Shown here piece by piece: positions 20,005-32,800 of a DNA stretch of 64,000 nt. Position 1 is the stretch's first letter, and every line of letters begins with the position of its first letter. The translations under genes were made by a program, and so were the position numbers. The DNA comes from Bradyrhizobium sp. AZCC 1693 (GTDB lineage: Bacteria > Pseudomonadota > Alphaproteobacteria > Rhizobiales > Xanthobacteraceae), in NCBI RefSeq assembly GCF_036924745.1, contig NZ_JAZHSD010000001.1, positions 6,819,001 through 6,883,000 on the forward strand, read 5' to 3'. The notes beneath the pieces are model-generated. The model did not search any database, was not told the origin of the DNA, and saw only the letters and a program-made list of their open reading frames with translations.

Positions 20005-21048
20005 CTACCCGTAAACTTCGCTCAGCTTCTTGATCGCTGACTCCGCGAGCTCGAGGCGGCCACCCAGGTAGTGCGCGTCCAGAATCTCCTGCACCGTCTT
20101 CATCGAGTGGCCGGTGATTGAGGCGATCTCCGGAACGGAGCAGTTCGACAGGGCGAGGCGCGTAACAGCAGTGCCCCGCAGATCATGGAAGTGCAGGTCC
20201 TTCAGCGATGTTTTCCTGAACGCCTTGTCCCAACTCGTCCTGAAACCGTCCTCCGTCCACGGCCGGCCGAACGAGTTGACCAAAATGGTTACGGCGGAGC
20301 GCCTCTCCATCAGCGCAGCATCAAGCGCCGCCTTCAGGGGCGGTCCTACTGGTATGGTTACACGGCGCCGGCCCTTAGGGCCGCGCCCCTTCGACTGACG
20401 CATTCGGATGTATGTGCCATCGTAGTCCTTCCAGGTCAGCCGCAGCAGGTCTCCCTGGCGCTGGCCTGTCCATACCGCGAGCAGGAGAGCGGCCTGCAGC
20501 TCGACGGACGCGACACCGCAGAAGGCGCCGATGTCGTCTGCAGTCCACACTATCTCCGAGCGATCAGATTCATAAAGTCGGCCACCGCGCTCGCAGACGT
20601 TCACCGCGATCTTACCACGGTCCTTCGCAACCGACAGCACGCGCGCAATTGTGGTCCAGATGTAGTCCGCCTTGCGCGGCGTGTCGGAAAATGAATCACG
20701 AAACTCTTTGAAGTCCCCCCGCACACGTTTGTCTTCGAGAGCGCCGATTGGCATCGAACCGAACTTTGCCTCGATGAGTTTGAGGTAGCCGTCATAGGCG
20801 CGCTTACTCTTCTCACCGAGGTCCTTGTACTCGCTGCAGTCCTTGAAGTAGTCGATGAGCGAGCTGAACGTCTCGGCGCTCTTCTTCTTGTACGACGCAA
20901 CAGCTTCATTGTAGAGGCGCATGAACTCGGGCGTGCCGGGCTCCGCGTCGATGCGTGGGCCGCCCTTCCAAGCGTACCAATAGGTCTTCGACGTTCCGTC
21001 AGCGAGTTTTTTGATTGACCAGTTGATTCCCTTCAGCCGCACTCGCAT
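20005..21048 (-). CDS. Tyrosine recombinase, phage/island integrase
   Basis: About 347 residues. The start is taken at MRVRLKGINWSIKKL (ATG at 21048); the frame is open 72 codons further but overlaps the upstream HTH gene. A core-binding domain (about 60-150) precedes the catalytic domain. Catalytic residues are visible as arginine in WTGQRQGDLL, HDLR in the HxxR box, the histidine of ITGHSMKTVQ and the nucleophile tyrosine in DAHYLGG. It lies between the tRNA-Lys/IS5 segment and a tRNA-like fragment at 21511 and probably inserted an island here. Confidence 0.88.
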   Translation of the reverse strand: MRVRLKGINWSIKKLADGTSKTYWYAWKGGPRIDAEPGTPEFMRLYNEAVASYKKKSAETFSSLIDYFKDCSEYKDLGEKSKRAYDGYLKLIEAKFGSMPIGALEDKRVRGDFKEFRDSFSDTPRKADYIWTTIARVLSVAKDRGKIAVNVCERGGRLYESDRSEIVWTADDIGAFCGVASVELQAALLLAVWTGQRQGDLLRLTWKDYDGTYIRMRQSKGRGPKGRRRVTIPVGPPLKAALDAALMERRSAVTILVNSFGRPWTEDGFRTSWDKAFRKTSLKDLHFHDLRGTAVTRLALSNCSVPEIASITGHSMKTVQEILDAHYLGGRLELAESAIKKLSEVYG

Positions 21049-21277
21049 TTTGGGATGCCTTCCACGCGTCGTATGGTGATAGCCGTGGTTGCATTGTAGG
21101 CTGGAGACCGGATAACCGGTCAAGGGCTGCATCGATAGCTTTTCTATCCCACTTGTACGTTCCGGGGATCGGGCCCGGCATGATTCCGCGTCGAATCCAG
21201 TCGTTGAACGCCGACAACGTTTCGCAGCCGGCATAGGCCGCAGCCTGTTCTTTCGACATGCCACGGGGCTCGATCAT
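20999..21277 (-). CDS. Small HTH protein, probable excisionase/directionality factor
   Basis: A 92-residue protein beginning MIEPRGMSKEQAAAYAG, with the winged-helix excisionase-like pattern AAAYAGCETLSAFNDWIRRG followed by GTYKWDRKAIDAALDRLSG. It overlaps the integrase start by about 50 bases and precedes it in the same direction, the usual arrangement for a recombination directionality factor. The second methionine (21259) is an alternative start. Confidence 0.72.
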   Translation of the reverse strand: MIEPRGMSKEQAAAYAGCETLSAFNDWIRRGIMPGPIPGTYKWDRKAIDAALDRLSGLQPTMQPRLSPYDAWKASQNASAAEGNQLVNQKTR

Positions 21278-21510
21278 TCAGCACTCCCACCGCCGCCACT
21301 TTGAATGGTGTCCAGTTTCGGCGGGATAGTTATTGATCAAGGCCGAGAGAAGAGTAGTGGGCTCGCCGTCGCACATTTGGTTAGTTTGGAGTGGATATCG
21401 GACAGGTCCATGCGCGCGAACCGTTTCAGAATTGCTTATGACATCTCGCGGAACTGAGTTGTATCTGGTGCGGTGATCCAAAGCCGCGTTCGGTGTTTCG
21501 CCCGTTTCAC

Positions 21511-21560
21511 TTGTGTCCCAGCGGGACTCGAACCTGCGACCAGACCGTTATGAGCGGCGG
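21511..21560 (-). pseudogene. tRNA 3'-half-like fragment, candidate attachment site
   Basis: On the minus strand the sequence contains GCTCATAACGG, resembling an anticodon arm with CAT, then GGTTCGAGTCC as in a T-loop, and an acceptor-like TGGGACA. The 5' half of a tRNA is not found. It lies about 230 bases upstream of the excisionase/integrase pair, as expected for an attachment site. The T-stem has one mismatch, so this is a remnant or att copy rather than a tRNA. Confidence 0.5.
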
Positions 21561-21679
21561 AAGATCCATCAGCTTCGTTGATCTTGCTGCGATTTCGTTC
21601 GCGTTCGATTGCGTTCGTCGCGTTTCGGCAAGGTCGTTTCTGGTGCGAAACTGGTGCGGTTCAGGATGTCCGTCGGTAG

Positions 21680-22243
21680 CCGCCTCGAGCAAGGCCACCA
21701 TGCTCTCGTTACGCTCGTATTCATGATCTTGATGAAGGCAATCTGGAAAGGCATCGTCGATGCAAACGTGAACGAACTTCCCAAACTGCATCGCGGGTGC
21801 AATTCTCTTCCGAACGAACGACCCCAGTGATGCGATCGCCGATGCGGCCCGAATTCGGCGAGCTTTTGATATCGATGTGTATCAGCTCACGCGGATGCTC
21901 ACGCTCATATCGGCGACCGGTTCGGCCGGCCTCAATGCGGGTTGGAATCGAGCCGCCGCAGGATCTTGCTGACGGTTGCCGCTGGTGCCGACCTCGGCGG
22001 CGATCCGCTTGCCAGTGTGGTGCTGCCGGCGCAATACCTCGACTGGCCGATGAGCTTGGCTCGGCAATTAATGAGGCTTGAGGAACGATCTCTCAAACTT
22101 TCTATTCCCTCTACGCGGAAACGCATCACCCATTGGTCACGGTCTTCGGCCTGTTGAACTGGCGCGCGATCTCCGTCGAGCTCAGCGCTCTCTCAACGAC
22201 ATTGCTCAACTGGCCGGCTCTCGGCGCAGACGAGCGCGTTGCT
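21680..22243 (-). pseudogene. IS481-family transposase remnant
   Basis: Several minus-strand frames, read together, match an IS481-type transposase order: ARQFNRPKTV, then RFRVEGIESLRDRSS, then RPVEVLRRQHHTGKRIAAEVG, VSKILRRLDSN and finally FVHVCIDDAF, which is the first catalytic aspartate region. At least three frame changes are needed and the C-terminal half is missing. It is a decayed insertion sequence. Confidence 0.7.
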
Positions 22244-22462
22244 GAGTTTCATCTCTATTTGCCAGTTGGTGATGACTTCGTCCGCTCCGCATCCGTAAAC
22301 CCTCAGTGAGACTGTCGTTACCGTAATATTACGGACATTGATGGCCACCTCCGCTGGTGTAGCCGGGGAAAGGTGTTCTTGCGTGGCTTAACTTCATTTG
22401 GCGGTTTCTATTGCGCTCCACACGCGCTGTTCGCTAGATCGCCGATGAGGTGGGTGTACGAA

Positions 22463-23536
22463 ATGCATTTTGAGCGGTTGGTCGACGAAATTTACGAAGC
22501 TGCGATTGTTCCGGAACGATGGAAAGGCGTGCTCGATCGATTGGCAAATCTTGCCGATGCCGAAGGCGCTTTGTTGTTTGCGGCTGCCCCGGGGCAACCC
22601 CGATGGTTGTCATCTGACAACATCCGGTCGCGCGTTGAGGCTTGGGTCAACAGTCCCTTCTATCAAAACGATCCGCGCGGCCAGCGCCTGGTTCCAATTA
22701 AGGAACCGCGCTTCCTCACGGACCTTGATGCGTTCACCTTGGAAGAGCTTGAACGCGAGCCCTACTACACGAAATTTCTGCGCCCCAATGGCCTCGGTTG
22801 GTGCGTGGGCACTTCGGTGCATTCTCCGGCAGGCGACACCCTCGTGCTTTCAGTAGAGAAAGCTTACGAAAAAGGGCCGGTACCGCGGCAGGTCGCTGAG
22901 CAGCTCGATCCACTTCGGCCACATCTCGCTCGCGCAGCCGTGCTGTCGGCACGCGTCGGCCTGGAGCGGGTTCGCGCGACGGTCGAAAGTCTGAATTTGC
23001 TTGGGCTGCCGGCCGCTGTCCTTGGCCATGGGAGGAGGGTGCTGGCTGCCAACGAAGCATTGCTGGGCTATGCGCCCGACATTCGGATTGGTGCCGGTGC
23101 TCAGCTTGAATTCGCAAATCAAGCTGCTCAATCCCTTTTTGTTGCCGGTTCGGAAGGACGATCCTTCTTCTCGAGGGGAGGATCTATCCCCGTTCGAAGG
23201 ACGCGCACGCGTGACGCTTTCGTAATTCACCTGGTGCCCATGCGTGGATCGGGGCGTGATGTCTTTTCAGGTGCCGAACTCCTGCTTTACGTGACGGCAG
23301 TCATCCAGCAGCCCGGCCCGCCTCCAGAAATTCTTCAGGCGCTGTTTGATCTGTCGCCCGCGGAAGCCAGAGTTGCGGCCCTGATCGCCGAGGGTTGTTC
23401 GGTCAATGCGACTGCGCAGGCGTTGTCGGTCAAACCGAACACTATCCGTGTGCAGCTCAAGTCGATTTTCTCCAAGACGGGGACGAACCGACAAGCCGAG
23501 CTCGTGAGTCTGCTGCGGCTGCCTTCGTCGCGTTGA
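22463..23536 (+). CDS. LuxR-type HTH transcriptional regulator
   Basis: About 357 residues from ATG at 22463 (MHFERLVDEIYEAA); an upstream start at 22373 would add 30 residues. The N-terminal 280 residues have no recognised receiver or acyl-homoserine-lactone motif. The C-terminus is a LuxR HTH: LFDLSPAEARVAALIAEG and the recognition part KPNTIRVQLKSIFSKTGT, ending NRQAELVSLL. It is the only regulator beside the giant RTX gene that begins 292 bases downstream, so it may control that gene. Confidence 0.82.
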   Translation: MHFERLVDEIYEAAIVPERWKGVLDRLANLADAEGALLFAAAPGQPRWLSSDNIRSRVEAWVNSPFYQNDPRGQRLVPIKEPRFLTDLDAFTLEELEREPYYTKFLRPNGLGWCVGTSVHSPAGDTLVLSVEKAYEKGPVPRQVAEQLDPLRPHLARAAVLSARVGLERVRATVESLNLLGLPAAVLGHGRRVLAANEALLGYAPDIRIGAGAQLEFANQAAQSLFVAGSEGRSFFSRGGSIPVRRTRTRDAFVIHLVPMRGSGRDVFSGAELLLYVTAVIQQPGPPPEILQALFDLSPAEARVAALIAEGCSVNATAQALSVKPNTIRVQLKSIFSKTGTNRQAELVSLLRLPSSR

Positions 23537-23828
23537 GTGCGATGCGAAGTCCTCCTCGAAACGAAGCTGTGCGTCACCGTTTAGGTTAAGCGCCGGTATT
23601 TGTGGAGATTTTGTGTTCTGTTACCCAAATGGGTAAAGCCACACTCCGTGGGCCCGGTAAGATCGTTAGAAATTAATTAACGCTGTCGCCAAGACAGCAA
23701 ACGTATTTTTTTGAGGCAGGGGCGTTCGCCAAATCCGATTCGTAGTCGCCACCAGTGTCGCCGCACGAAATGCACCGTGCGCGCCGTGTGCTGGCACGTG
23801 CTTAGATTCACCGGAAGGATGACTATCC

Positions 23829-26800
23829 ATGAACATCACTGGCACCAATAACAACGACATTATCAATGGCACCAGCGCTGCCGATGTCATCAACTCGGGA
23901 AACGGGAACGACACGATCAATGCGGGTGCGGGAAATGACGTCGTCGATGCCGGCAATGGTGACGATATCGTCAATGCAGGAACCGGCAACGATACCGTCT
24001 CCGGCGGCGGTGGCAATGACACGCTCGACGGCGGGGCCGGCAACGACACCCTGAGTGGCGGCACCGGCGACGATATTCTCATCTATCGCGCATCCGAGAA
24101 TGTCGGCGCTACTGATGTCTACGACGGCGGCACCGGGCAGGACACCCTTCGACTGATCGTCAGCCAGGAAATGGCGAATTCCGCAGCGTTTCAGGCAGAC
24201 CTCGCAGCATTGCAGGCAAAGCTCAACAAGGGCGCACCCTTTTCCTTCACCAGCTTCAACTTGAGAGTCACTTCCATTGAGCGAGTTGAGGTTGTCATCG
24301 ATACGAGCGGCAATCACGCTCCCGTGGCCGTTGCCGATTCGGTCAGCACCAGCGAGGACACGACTCTCACGATTCTCGCGTCCGCCTTGCTCGCCAACGA
24401 TACGGACGCCGATGCCGGCGATACGAAGACTCTCTTCTCTGTCCAGGGCGCGCAGCATGGGACGGTTTCGGTCAACGCGAGCGGCAATGTGGTTTTCGCC
24501 GCCGATGCCAACTATTCGGGTGTCGCGAGCTTCACCTACACTATCCGCGATAATGCCGGCGCTACTTCGACTGCAACCGTTACGGTGAATGTTGCTGCAG
24601 TCGCGGATGCGCCGACGTTGACCGTGGCCCCGGCTGCCGGAAACGAGGACACTGCGATTGCGCTATCGATCGGCGCGGCGTTGACTGATACCGACGGCTC
24701 CGAGCATCTGTCGAGCCTGACGGTGGGTGCCATTCCGGCCGGTGCCATCCTTTCGGACGGAAGTCACACGTTTACCGCGGATGCCAGCCACACCTCGGTC
24801 GATATCCTCGGGTGGAATCTGTCCAGCCTGACGGTTACGCCGGCCGCAAATTCCGATGCCGACTTCGTTCTGACCGTGACAGCGACCTCGCAGGAGGGAT
24901 CGAGCGGTCCGATGGCGACGACCACGGCGAACCTGAACGTGGCCGTCAATGCTGTCGCCGATGCGCCGACTTTGACCGTAGCACCGGCCGCCGGCAACGA
25001 GGATGCGGCGATTGCGCTGTCAATCAACGCGGCGCTGACCGACACCGACGGATCCGAGCATCTGTCGAGCCTGACGGTGGGTGCCATTCCGGTCGGTGCC
25101 ATCCTTTCGGACGGAGGTCACACGTTTACCGCGGATGCCAGCCACACCTCGGTCGATATCCTCGGGTGGAATCTGTCCAGCCTGACCGTTACGCCGGCCG
25201 CAGATTCCGATGCCGACTTCGTTCTGACCGTGACAGCGACCTCGCAGGAGGGATCGAGCGGTCCGACGGCGTCGACCACGGTCAACCTGAACGTCACCGT
25301 CAATCCCGTCGCCGACGCGCCGACCATTACGGGTGAGGCGATTTCGGTCGTTGCCCCGACGGAAGATATCCCGCTCGCACTCCACGTTGCTCTGACGGAC
25401 ACCGACGGTTCGGAAACAATCGCGTCTGTCACGATTTCAAACGTTCCCTCGCAGTTTTTCGTGTTGACTGATGGCAACCAGATTCTGGCTCCCAATGAGC
25501 AGGGCGACTACGTCGTTTCGGCAGCGCAGGTTGAAAATCTCGCCCTCCATCTCGTGACGCAGGATCTGACGGGAATTACGCCGTTTACCTTGTCTGTGAC
25601 CGCAACCTCCGCGGATGGCGCGAGCCATGCGACGTCCGACGTGTTTGCGCTTAATGTCGACATTAGCGCTGGCGCGAACGAAATGGATGGCCGCGCTTCC
25701 GACGGCTACATCTCCGGCGCCACGGTTTTTGCCGATGCAAACAACAATGGCGTTTGGGATCCCCGTGAAGCGACGACGGTAACGGCCGCCGACGGTACGT
25801 TCACGCTGGTCAATGGCAGCGGCCCGATCGTTATGTCCGGCGGTGTCGACGTGTCCACTGGCCTTGATTTTATCGGCACGCTCCGGGCGCCTGAAGGCTC
25901 CACTGTCGTTACTCCGCTCACGACCCTCGTCGCTGCCATTGCGGACGCCAGCATCACCAATCCCGACGATCCGGTTGAGGTCGCGGCAGCCGTCGCGGCA
26001 GCTCTGGCTGCGGTGGCCGCCGCATTTGGCATCCCCGCAGGCGTCGATTTGACCTCGTTCGACCCGGTGCCAGCTGCCGCGAGCGGCGATGCGGACGCGA
26101 TCAACATTCTTGCCGCGGCAATACAGGTTCAGGCGACCATCGCGCAGATTTCCGCAGCAACGGGATCCACGGATGTCGTCGATGCCCTCGCCAACGCGAT
26201 CGTTCAGGCAAACGGCGGAACGGTCGATCTAACGCAAACCGAGACGCTTGCGGCAATTATCACTGACGCCGCTCCGGATGCGGATCCGGCCGCGATCGAG
26301 GCCGTCTCTGAGGTCGTGGCGGCAGCGAATACCGCAATCGATTCTGCAGCCAATGGTACCGGCGATCCGCTCGCAGTGCTGACGAGTGTCGCCCAGGCGG
26401 CAACGGTCGCATTGGGGCAAACCACCGATCAGCTTGCCGACGCGGGACTCGACACTACAGAACTGCAATCTGTGGTTGATAATAATACTGGTGAAGCGCT
26501 GACTGACGCGATTTCGCAGGTTGTCCCAGGCGACCCCGACGGTTCGCAGGTGGGAACGATCGGCGCTGATGTTCTGACGGGTGCCGGCGGCAACGACATC
26601 ATCGACGGCCTTGATGGCAACGACACCCTGAGTGGTCTCAGCGGAAATGACACGATCTACGGTCGCGGGGGGAACGACATTGTCCTTGGCGGCGACGGCA
26701 ACGACACGCTCGAAGGCGGCGACGGAAGGGACTACCTGACCGGCGGTGCCGGTGATGATCATCTGGACGGCGGTCAGAGCTTCGACCGTGCCGTCTACAC

Positions 26801-29800
26801 GGATGCGACCGGACCCGTCACGATCAACCTCGCTGCCGGCACGGCCAGCGGGGCAGGCGTCGGCACCGACACGCTCATCAACATTGAGGGTGCGATAGGC
26901 AGCAACTTCGCCGATACGTTCGATGCTACCGGCTTTTCGGGCTCCTCCGGACTGCCCGGCGTAGCTGCCGGCCAGAGCTCTTTCGAGGGCCGTGGCGGCG
27001 ATGATGTGATCACCGGTCGGATCAACGATCTGGGTCAGTCAGTGACGCGGGTGGAGTACCTCGGCGCCTCCGCCGCGGTGACGGTCGACCTTGCGGCCGG
27101 TACGGGTCAGGGGACGGCAGCCGGCGATGTGGCCAATGTCGGCCACGACACGTTCACCAATGCACTGCAGGGCGTGTTTGCGTCGGCCTACAACGACACA
27201 CTCTACGGCAGCGACAACGCCAACTTCACCTATGAGGTCTTTGAAGGTCGCGGGGGCAACGACTATATCGACGGCCGTGGCGGTTACGACATCGTCACCT
27301 ACAACAACGACGTGACGACCACGTCGGGCATTACGGTCAACCTTGCCGCAGGCACGGTGATCGGCGATGCCACCGTCGGCACCGACACGCTCCGCAACGT
27401 GGAAGCCGTTCGGGGCACCAACTTCGATGACGTGTTTGATACGACCGGCTACGGCCTTGCCGGAGCTCTGAACGTCTCTACCACCAACGGCAACTTCAAC
27501 GACATCGCCGGCGCCGGCGGCAACGACACCATCATCGGCAACGGCAACACGCGCCTCAACTATTCGATCGCGCTGGCGGCCGTTACGGTTGACCTCCAGA
27601 CCACCGCCGGCACGGCGGTCACGGTTGCCGGGAGCGCCACAGGCGCGACCGAAGGCACCGATACCTTCACTGGCGTGAATGCCGTTCAAGCCTCCTCGTT
27701 CAGCGACACCCTGCTGGGCAGCAGCTTCAACAACACGTTCACGGGCCTTGGCGGTGACGACTACATCGACGGCCGCGGCGGCTTCGACACGGCCAGTTAT
27801 AATCACCTGAACACCGTCACGAGCGGTGTCACCGTCAACATGGCGGCGGGCACTGCCACGGGCGACGCCTCGATCGGCACCGACACGCTGCGCAACATTG
27901 AAGGCATCCAGGGCACGATGCTGGCCGACAGCTATAGTGCGGTCGGATACGGCGCTGCGGGCGCGCTGAACATCTCTACCAGCAATGGCAACTTCAACCA
28001 GTTCGAGGGCCTTGGCGGCGATGACACCATCGCCGGCAACGGCAACACGCGCGTGCTCTACAACAACTCGACGGCCGGGGTGACGATCACGATCGGGGCG
28101 GGTGGTGTCGGCTCGGCATCGGGCGATGCCTCGACCGGCAACGACAGCTTCACCGGCGGCGTCAACGCGGCGATCGGCAGCAACTTTGCCGATACCTATA
28201 ATGCGTCCGCCTTCAACAGCGGCTTCTTCAACTCGTTCCAGGGCAATGGTGGCAACGACACCATCACCGGCAACGGCTCAACCCAGGTGCAGTACAGCAA
28301 TGCCACCTCCGGCGTGACGATCACGATCGGGGCTGGTGGTGCGGGTTCTGCGTCCGGCGACGGCTCGGTCGGCACCGACAGCTTCACCGGCGTCAACAGC
28401 GCCGTCGGCGGCAACTCGGCCGACAGCTACAATGCCTCGGGTTTTACCGGGTTCAACTCGTTCCAGGGCAATGGTGGCAACGACACCATCACCGGCAACG
28501 GCTTTACCCAGATCCAGTACAACAACGCCACCGGTGCCGTGAACGTCAACCTGTCGACCGGCACTGCCACCGGCGACGGCTCGGTCGGCACCGACAGCTT
28601 CACCGGCGTCAACAGCGTGGCGGGCTCCAACTTCGGTGACACGCTGACCGGCAGCTCGGGCAATGACGTCTTCTTCGGCAATGGCGGCAACGACACGCTG
28701 GCCGGCGGCGGTGGCGCTGACAGCCTGAACGGCGGCGGCGGTGCGGACACGTTTGTGTACGCCTCCGGCGGCGGTGCGGACTTCATCAGCGACTTCAACC
28801 ACGGTCAGGTCGACCGGATCGACGTCACGGGCGTGGCGGGAATCTTCAGCCTGGCCGACATCCAGGCCCGCGCGACGCAGCAGGGATCGAACACGCTGAT
28901 CGACTTCGGCGGCGGCAACACGATCACGCTGGCGAACATTACGGTCGGCAGCCTGGTTGCCAGCGACTTCGTGTTCAACAACACCGTCACCGGCACGTCT
29001 GCTAATGACGTGCTGGTCGGCACCAGCCAGGTTGACGGCCTCTTCGGGCTCGACGGCAATGACCGCCTGCAGGGGCTTGCCGGCAACGACACGCTGGACG
29101 GCGGGCTCGGCTTCGACCGGGCGATCTATACCGACGCCACCGGCGCCATCACGGTCAATATGGCCGCTGGCACGGTCACTGGTGCGGGCGTTGGCAGCGA
29201 CACGCTGAGCGGCGTCGAAGGCGTCGTCGGCAGCGATTTTGCCGATACCTCCAATGCGACCGGATTCACAGGTTGGAGCGGGCTGCCTGGAGTTCAGATT
29301 GGCCAGAACGAATTCGAGGGTCGTGGCGGCGACGATGTGATCATCGGTATCGCCAACGTACAGGGCCAGGCACTGACACGCGTCAATTACCTCACCGCCA
29401 GCGCCGCAGTGACCGCAGACATTGCTGCGGGAACAGCAGACGGCGATGCATCCGTTGGCCACGACACCTTCTCGCATGTCTATTCGATCTGGGGATCGGC
29501 CTTCAACGACACGCTCTACGGCAGTGACACCGCGTACGGAACCTTTGAACTGTTCGAAGGGCGAGCGGGTAACGATTTCATCGATGGTCGAGGCGGATAC
29601 GATCGCGCGGACTACGCCAACGATTCCACGACCACGTCAGGCATCACAGTTTATCTTGCGGCGGGAACCGTTGTTGGCGACGCCAGCGTCGGTACCGACA
29701 CCATTCGTAACGTTGAAGCGGCCCGTGGTACCAACTTCGACGACGTGTTCGATGCGACGGGCTACGGCCTTGCCGGCGCGCTCAATGTCTCTACCACCAA

Positions 29801-32800
29801 TGGCAACTTCAACGACTTCGCCGGTGCAGGCGGCAACGATACGATTATCGGCAACGGCAACACCCGCCTGAACTACGCGCTTGCCGCGGGCAGCATCAGC
29901 GTTGACCTCGAGACGAGTGCGATCGGTACGACCAACGCGATCACCGTGGCCGGCAGCGCCACGGGCGTGGGCGAAGGGACCGATACCTTTACCGGCGTCA
30001 ACGCGGCACAAGGTTCGACGTTTGCCGACACGCTGCTGGGCTCTAGCTTCAACAACACCTTCACCGGCCTTGGCGGTGACGACTATATCGACGGCCGCGG
30101 CGGCTTCGACACCGTAAGCTACAACAGCGTCAGTACCGCAACCGGTGGAGTGACAGTCGACTTCGCAGCCGGCACCGCGACGGGCGATGCTTCGATCGGC
30201 ACGGACACGCTGCGCAACATCGAGGCCGTCCAGGGTACCAACTTCGCCGACTCGTTCAACGCGGTCGGCTTCGGTCAGGCGGGTGCGCTCAACGTCAGCA
30301 CCAGCAACGGCAACTTCAACCAGTTCGAGGGCCTTGCCGGAAACGACACCATTACCGGCAACGGCAATACCAGGCTGATCTATATCAACGCCGCCGCAGC
30401 CGTGACGGTCGACATTGCCGCCGGTACCGCCACCGGCGATGCCTCTGTGGGCACCGACACCTTCACCGGCGTCAACAGTGCAACCGGCTCGGCGTTTGCC
30501 GATACGCTTTCCGGCAGCGCGAACAATGAGAACTTTACCGGCCTCGCCGGCAACGACGTCATCGACGGCCGCGGCGGCTTCGACACCGCGATCTATAACG
30601 CGTTCAATACCACCGGCGGGGTGAGCATCGACATGGCGTCGGGCATCGTCACCGGTGACGCGTCGGTCGGCACCGACACACTGTTGTCGATTGAATCGGT
30701 GCAGGGCACCAACTTCGCCGATACTTATGTGGCCACCGGCTTTGGCACCACGGGCGCCAATGTCGGCAGCAGCGGCACCTTCAACTGGTTCCAGGGCAAT
30801 GGTGGCAACGACGTCATTACCGGCAACGGCAACACGCAGATCCAGTACGCCAGCGCTACGGGCGGGGTCAGCGTCAATCTGGCGACCGGCATTGCTACCG
30901 GTGACGCCTCGGTCGGCACCGATACCATCACCGGCGGCGTCAATAACGTCTTCGGGTCGAACTTCAACGACACGATCATCGGCAGCAGCGGCAACGAGTC
31001 GCTGAACGGCGGCAGCGGCAACGACACGCTGGCCGGCGGCGGTGGCGGTGACAGCCTGAACGGCGGCGCGGGTGCGGACACGTTTGTGTACGCGACGGGC
31101 GGCGGCTCGGATTTTGTCAGCGACTTCACCCGCGGTCAGGGCGATCGCATCGACGTTACCGGTGTGAGCGGCATCTTCAGCCTGGCCGACATTCAGGCCC
31201 ATGCCTCGCAGCAGGGATCGAATACCCTGATCGACTTCGGCAATGGCGACGCGATCATGCTGGCGAACATTACGGTCGGCAGCCTGGTTGCCAGCGACTT
31301 CGTGTTCAACAACAACAGCATCACCGGCACGCCCGCCAATGACGTGCTAGTCGGCACCAGCCAGATCGACGGCATCTTCGGGCTCGATGGCAATGACCGC
31401 CTGCAGGGTCTTGCCGGCAACGACACCCTGGACGGCGGCAACGGCTTTGACCGTGCCGTCTACACCGATGCCACCGGATCGATCACGGTCAACCTTACGG
31501 CCGGGACCGCGACTGGCGCAGGCGTCGGCACCGACACGCTCGTCCACATTGAGGGCGCCGTCGGTAGCGACTTTGCCGATACGTTCGATGCCACCGGCTT
31601 TGCGGGAATATCTGGTCTTCCCGGCGTAACGATTGGCCTGAACGAGTTCGAAGGCCGAGGTGGCGACGATCACATCATCGGAAACATCAATGCGCTGGGT
31701 CAGATCACGACCCGGATATCGTATCTCAACGCGACGTCAGCGGTGACGGTTGATATCGCCGCGGGTACCGCGGATGGCGACGCATCCGTCGGCCACGACA
31801 CGTTCACCAATGTCAACGCGATCTTCGGCTCGACGTTCAACGATACGCTCTATGGCAGCGACAATGGATTCGCCACGTTTGAGATATACGAAGGCCGGGG
31901 CGGTGACGACTATATCGACGGCCGTGGCGGCTACGACATGGTCGCCTACAACAACGACCCGACGACCACGTCAGGCATCGTGGTTCACCTTGCGGCGGGC
32001 ACGGTGAACGGCGATGCAACCGTCGGCACCGACACGATCCGCAACGTGGAAGCGGCGCGGGGCACCGTCTTCGACGACGTGTTCGACGCGACGGGCTTCG
32101 GCGGCGTCGGAGCGGTCAATGTCGGCTATGCCGGGACCTTCAACGACTTCGCCGGAGCCGGCGGCAACGACACCATCATCGGCAACGGCAACACGCGCCT
32201 CAACTATTCGATCGCGCTAGCGGCCGTTACGGTTGACCTTGAGACCACCGCCGGTACGACGATCACGGTTGCAGGCAGTGCCACGGGCGCGACCGAGGGC
32301 ACGGATAGCTTCACCGGCGTCAATGCCGTGCAGGGTTCGACCTTCAGCGACACCCTGCTGGGCTCCAGCTTCAACAACACGCTCACCGGCCTTGGTGGTG
32401 ACGACTACATCGACGGGCGCGGCGGGTTCGATACCGCGAGCTACAACAGTTTGGGTCTCGGCACCGGCGGCGTCACCGTCAATCTTGCGGCCGGCACCGC
32501 CACGGGCGATGCCTCGATTGGCACCGACACGCTGCGCAACATCGAAGGCGTGCAGGGCACCGGCTATGCCGATACCTTCGACGCCACCGGCTATGGTGTG
32601 GCAGGGGCGCTGAACGTCTCTACCAGCAACGGCAATTTCAACCAGTTCGAGGGCCTTGGTGGCGACGACAGCATTACCGGCAACGGCAACACACGCGTGC
32701 TCTACAACAACGCGACGGCCGGGGTGACGATCACGATCGGGGCAGGTGGCGTCGGCTCGGCATCGGGCGATGCCTCGACCGGCAACGACAGCTTCACCGG

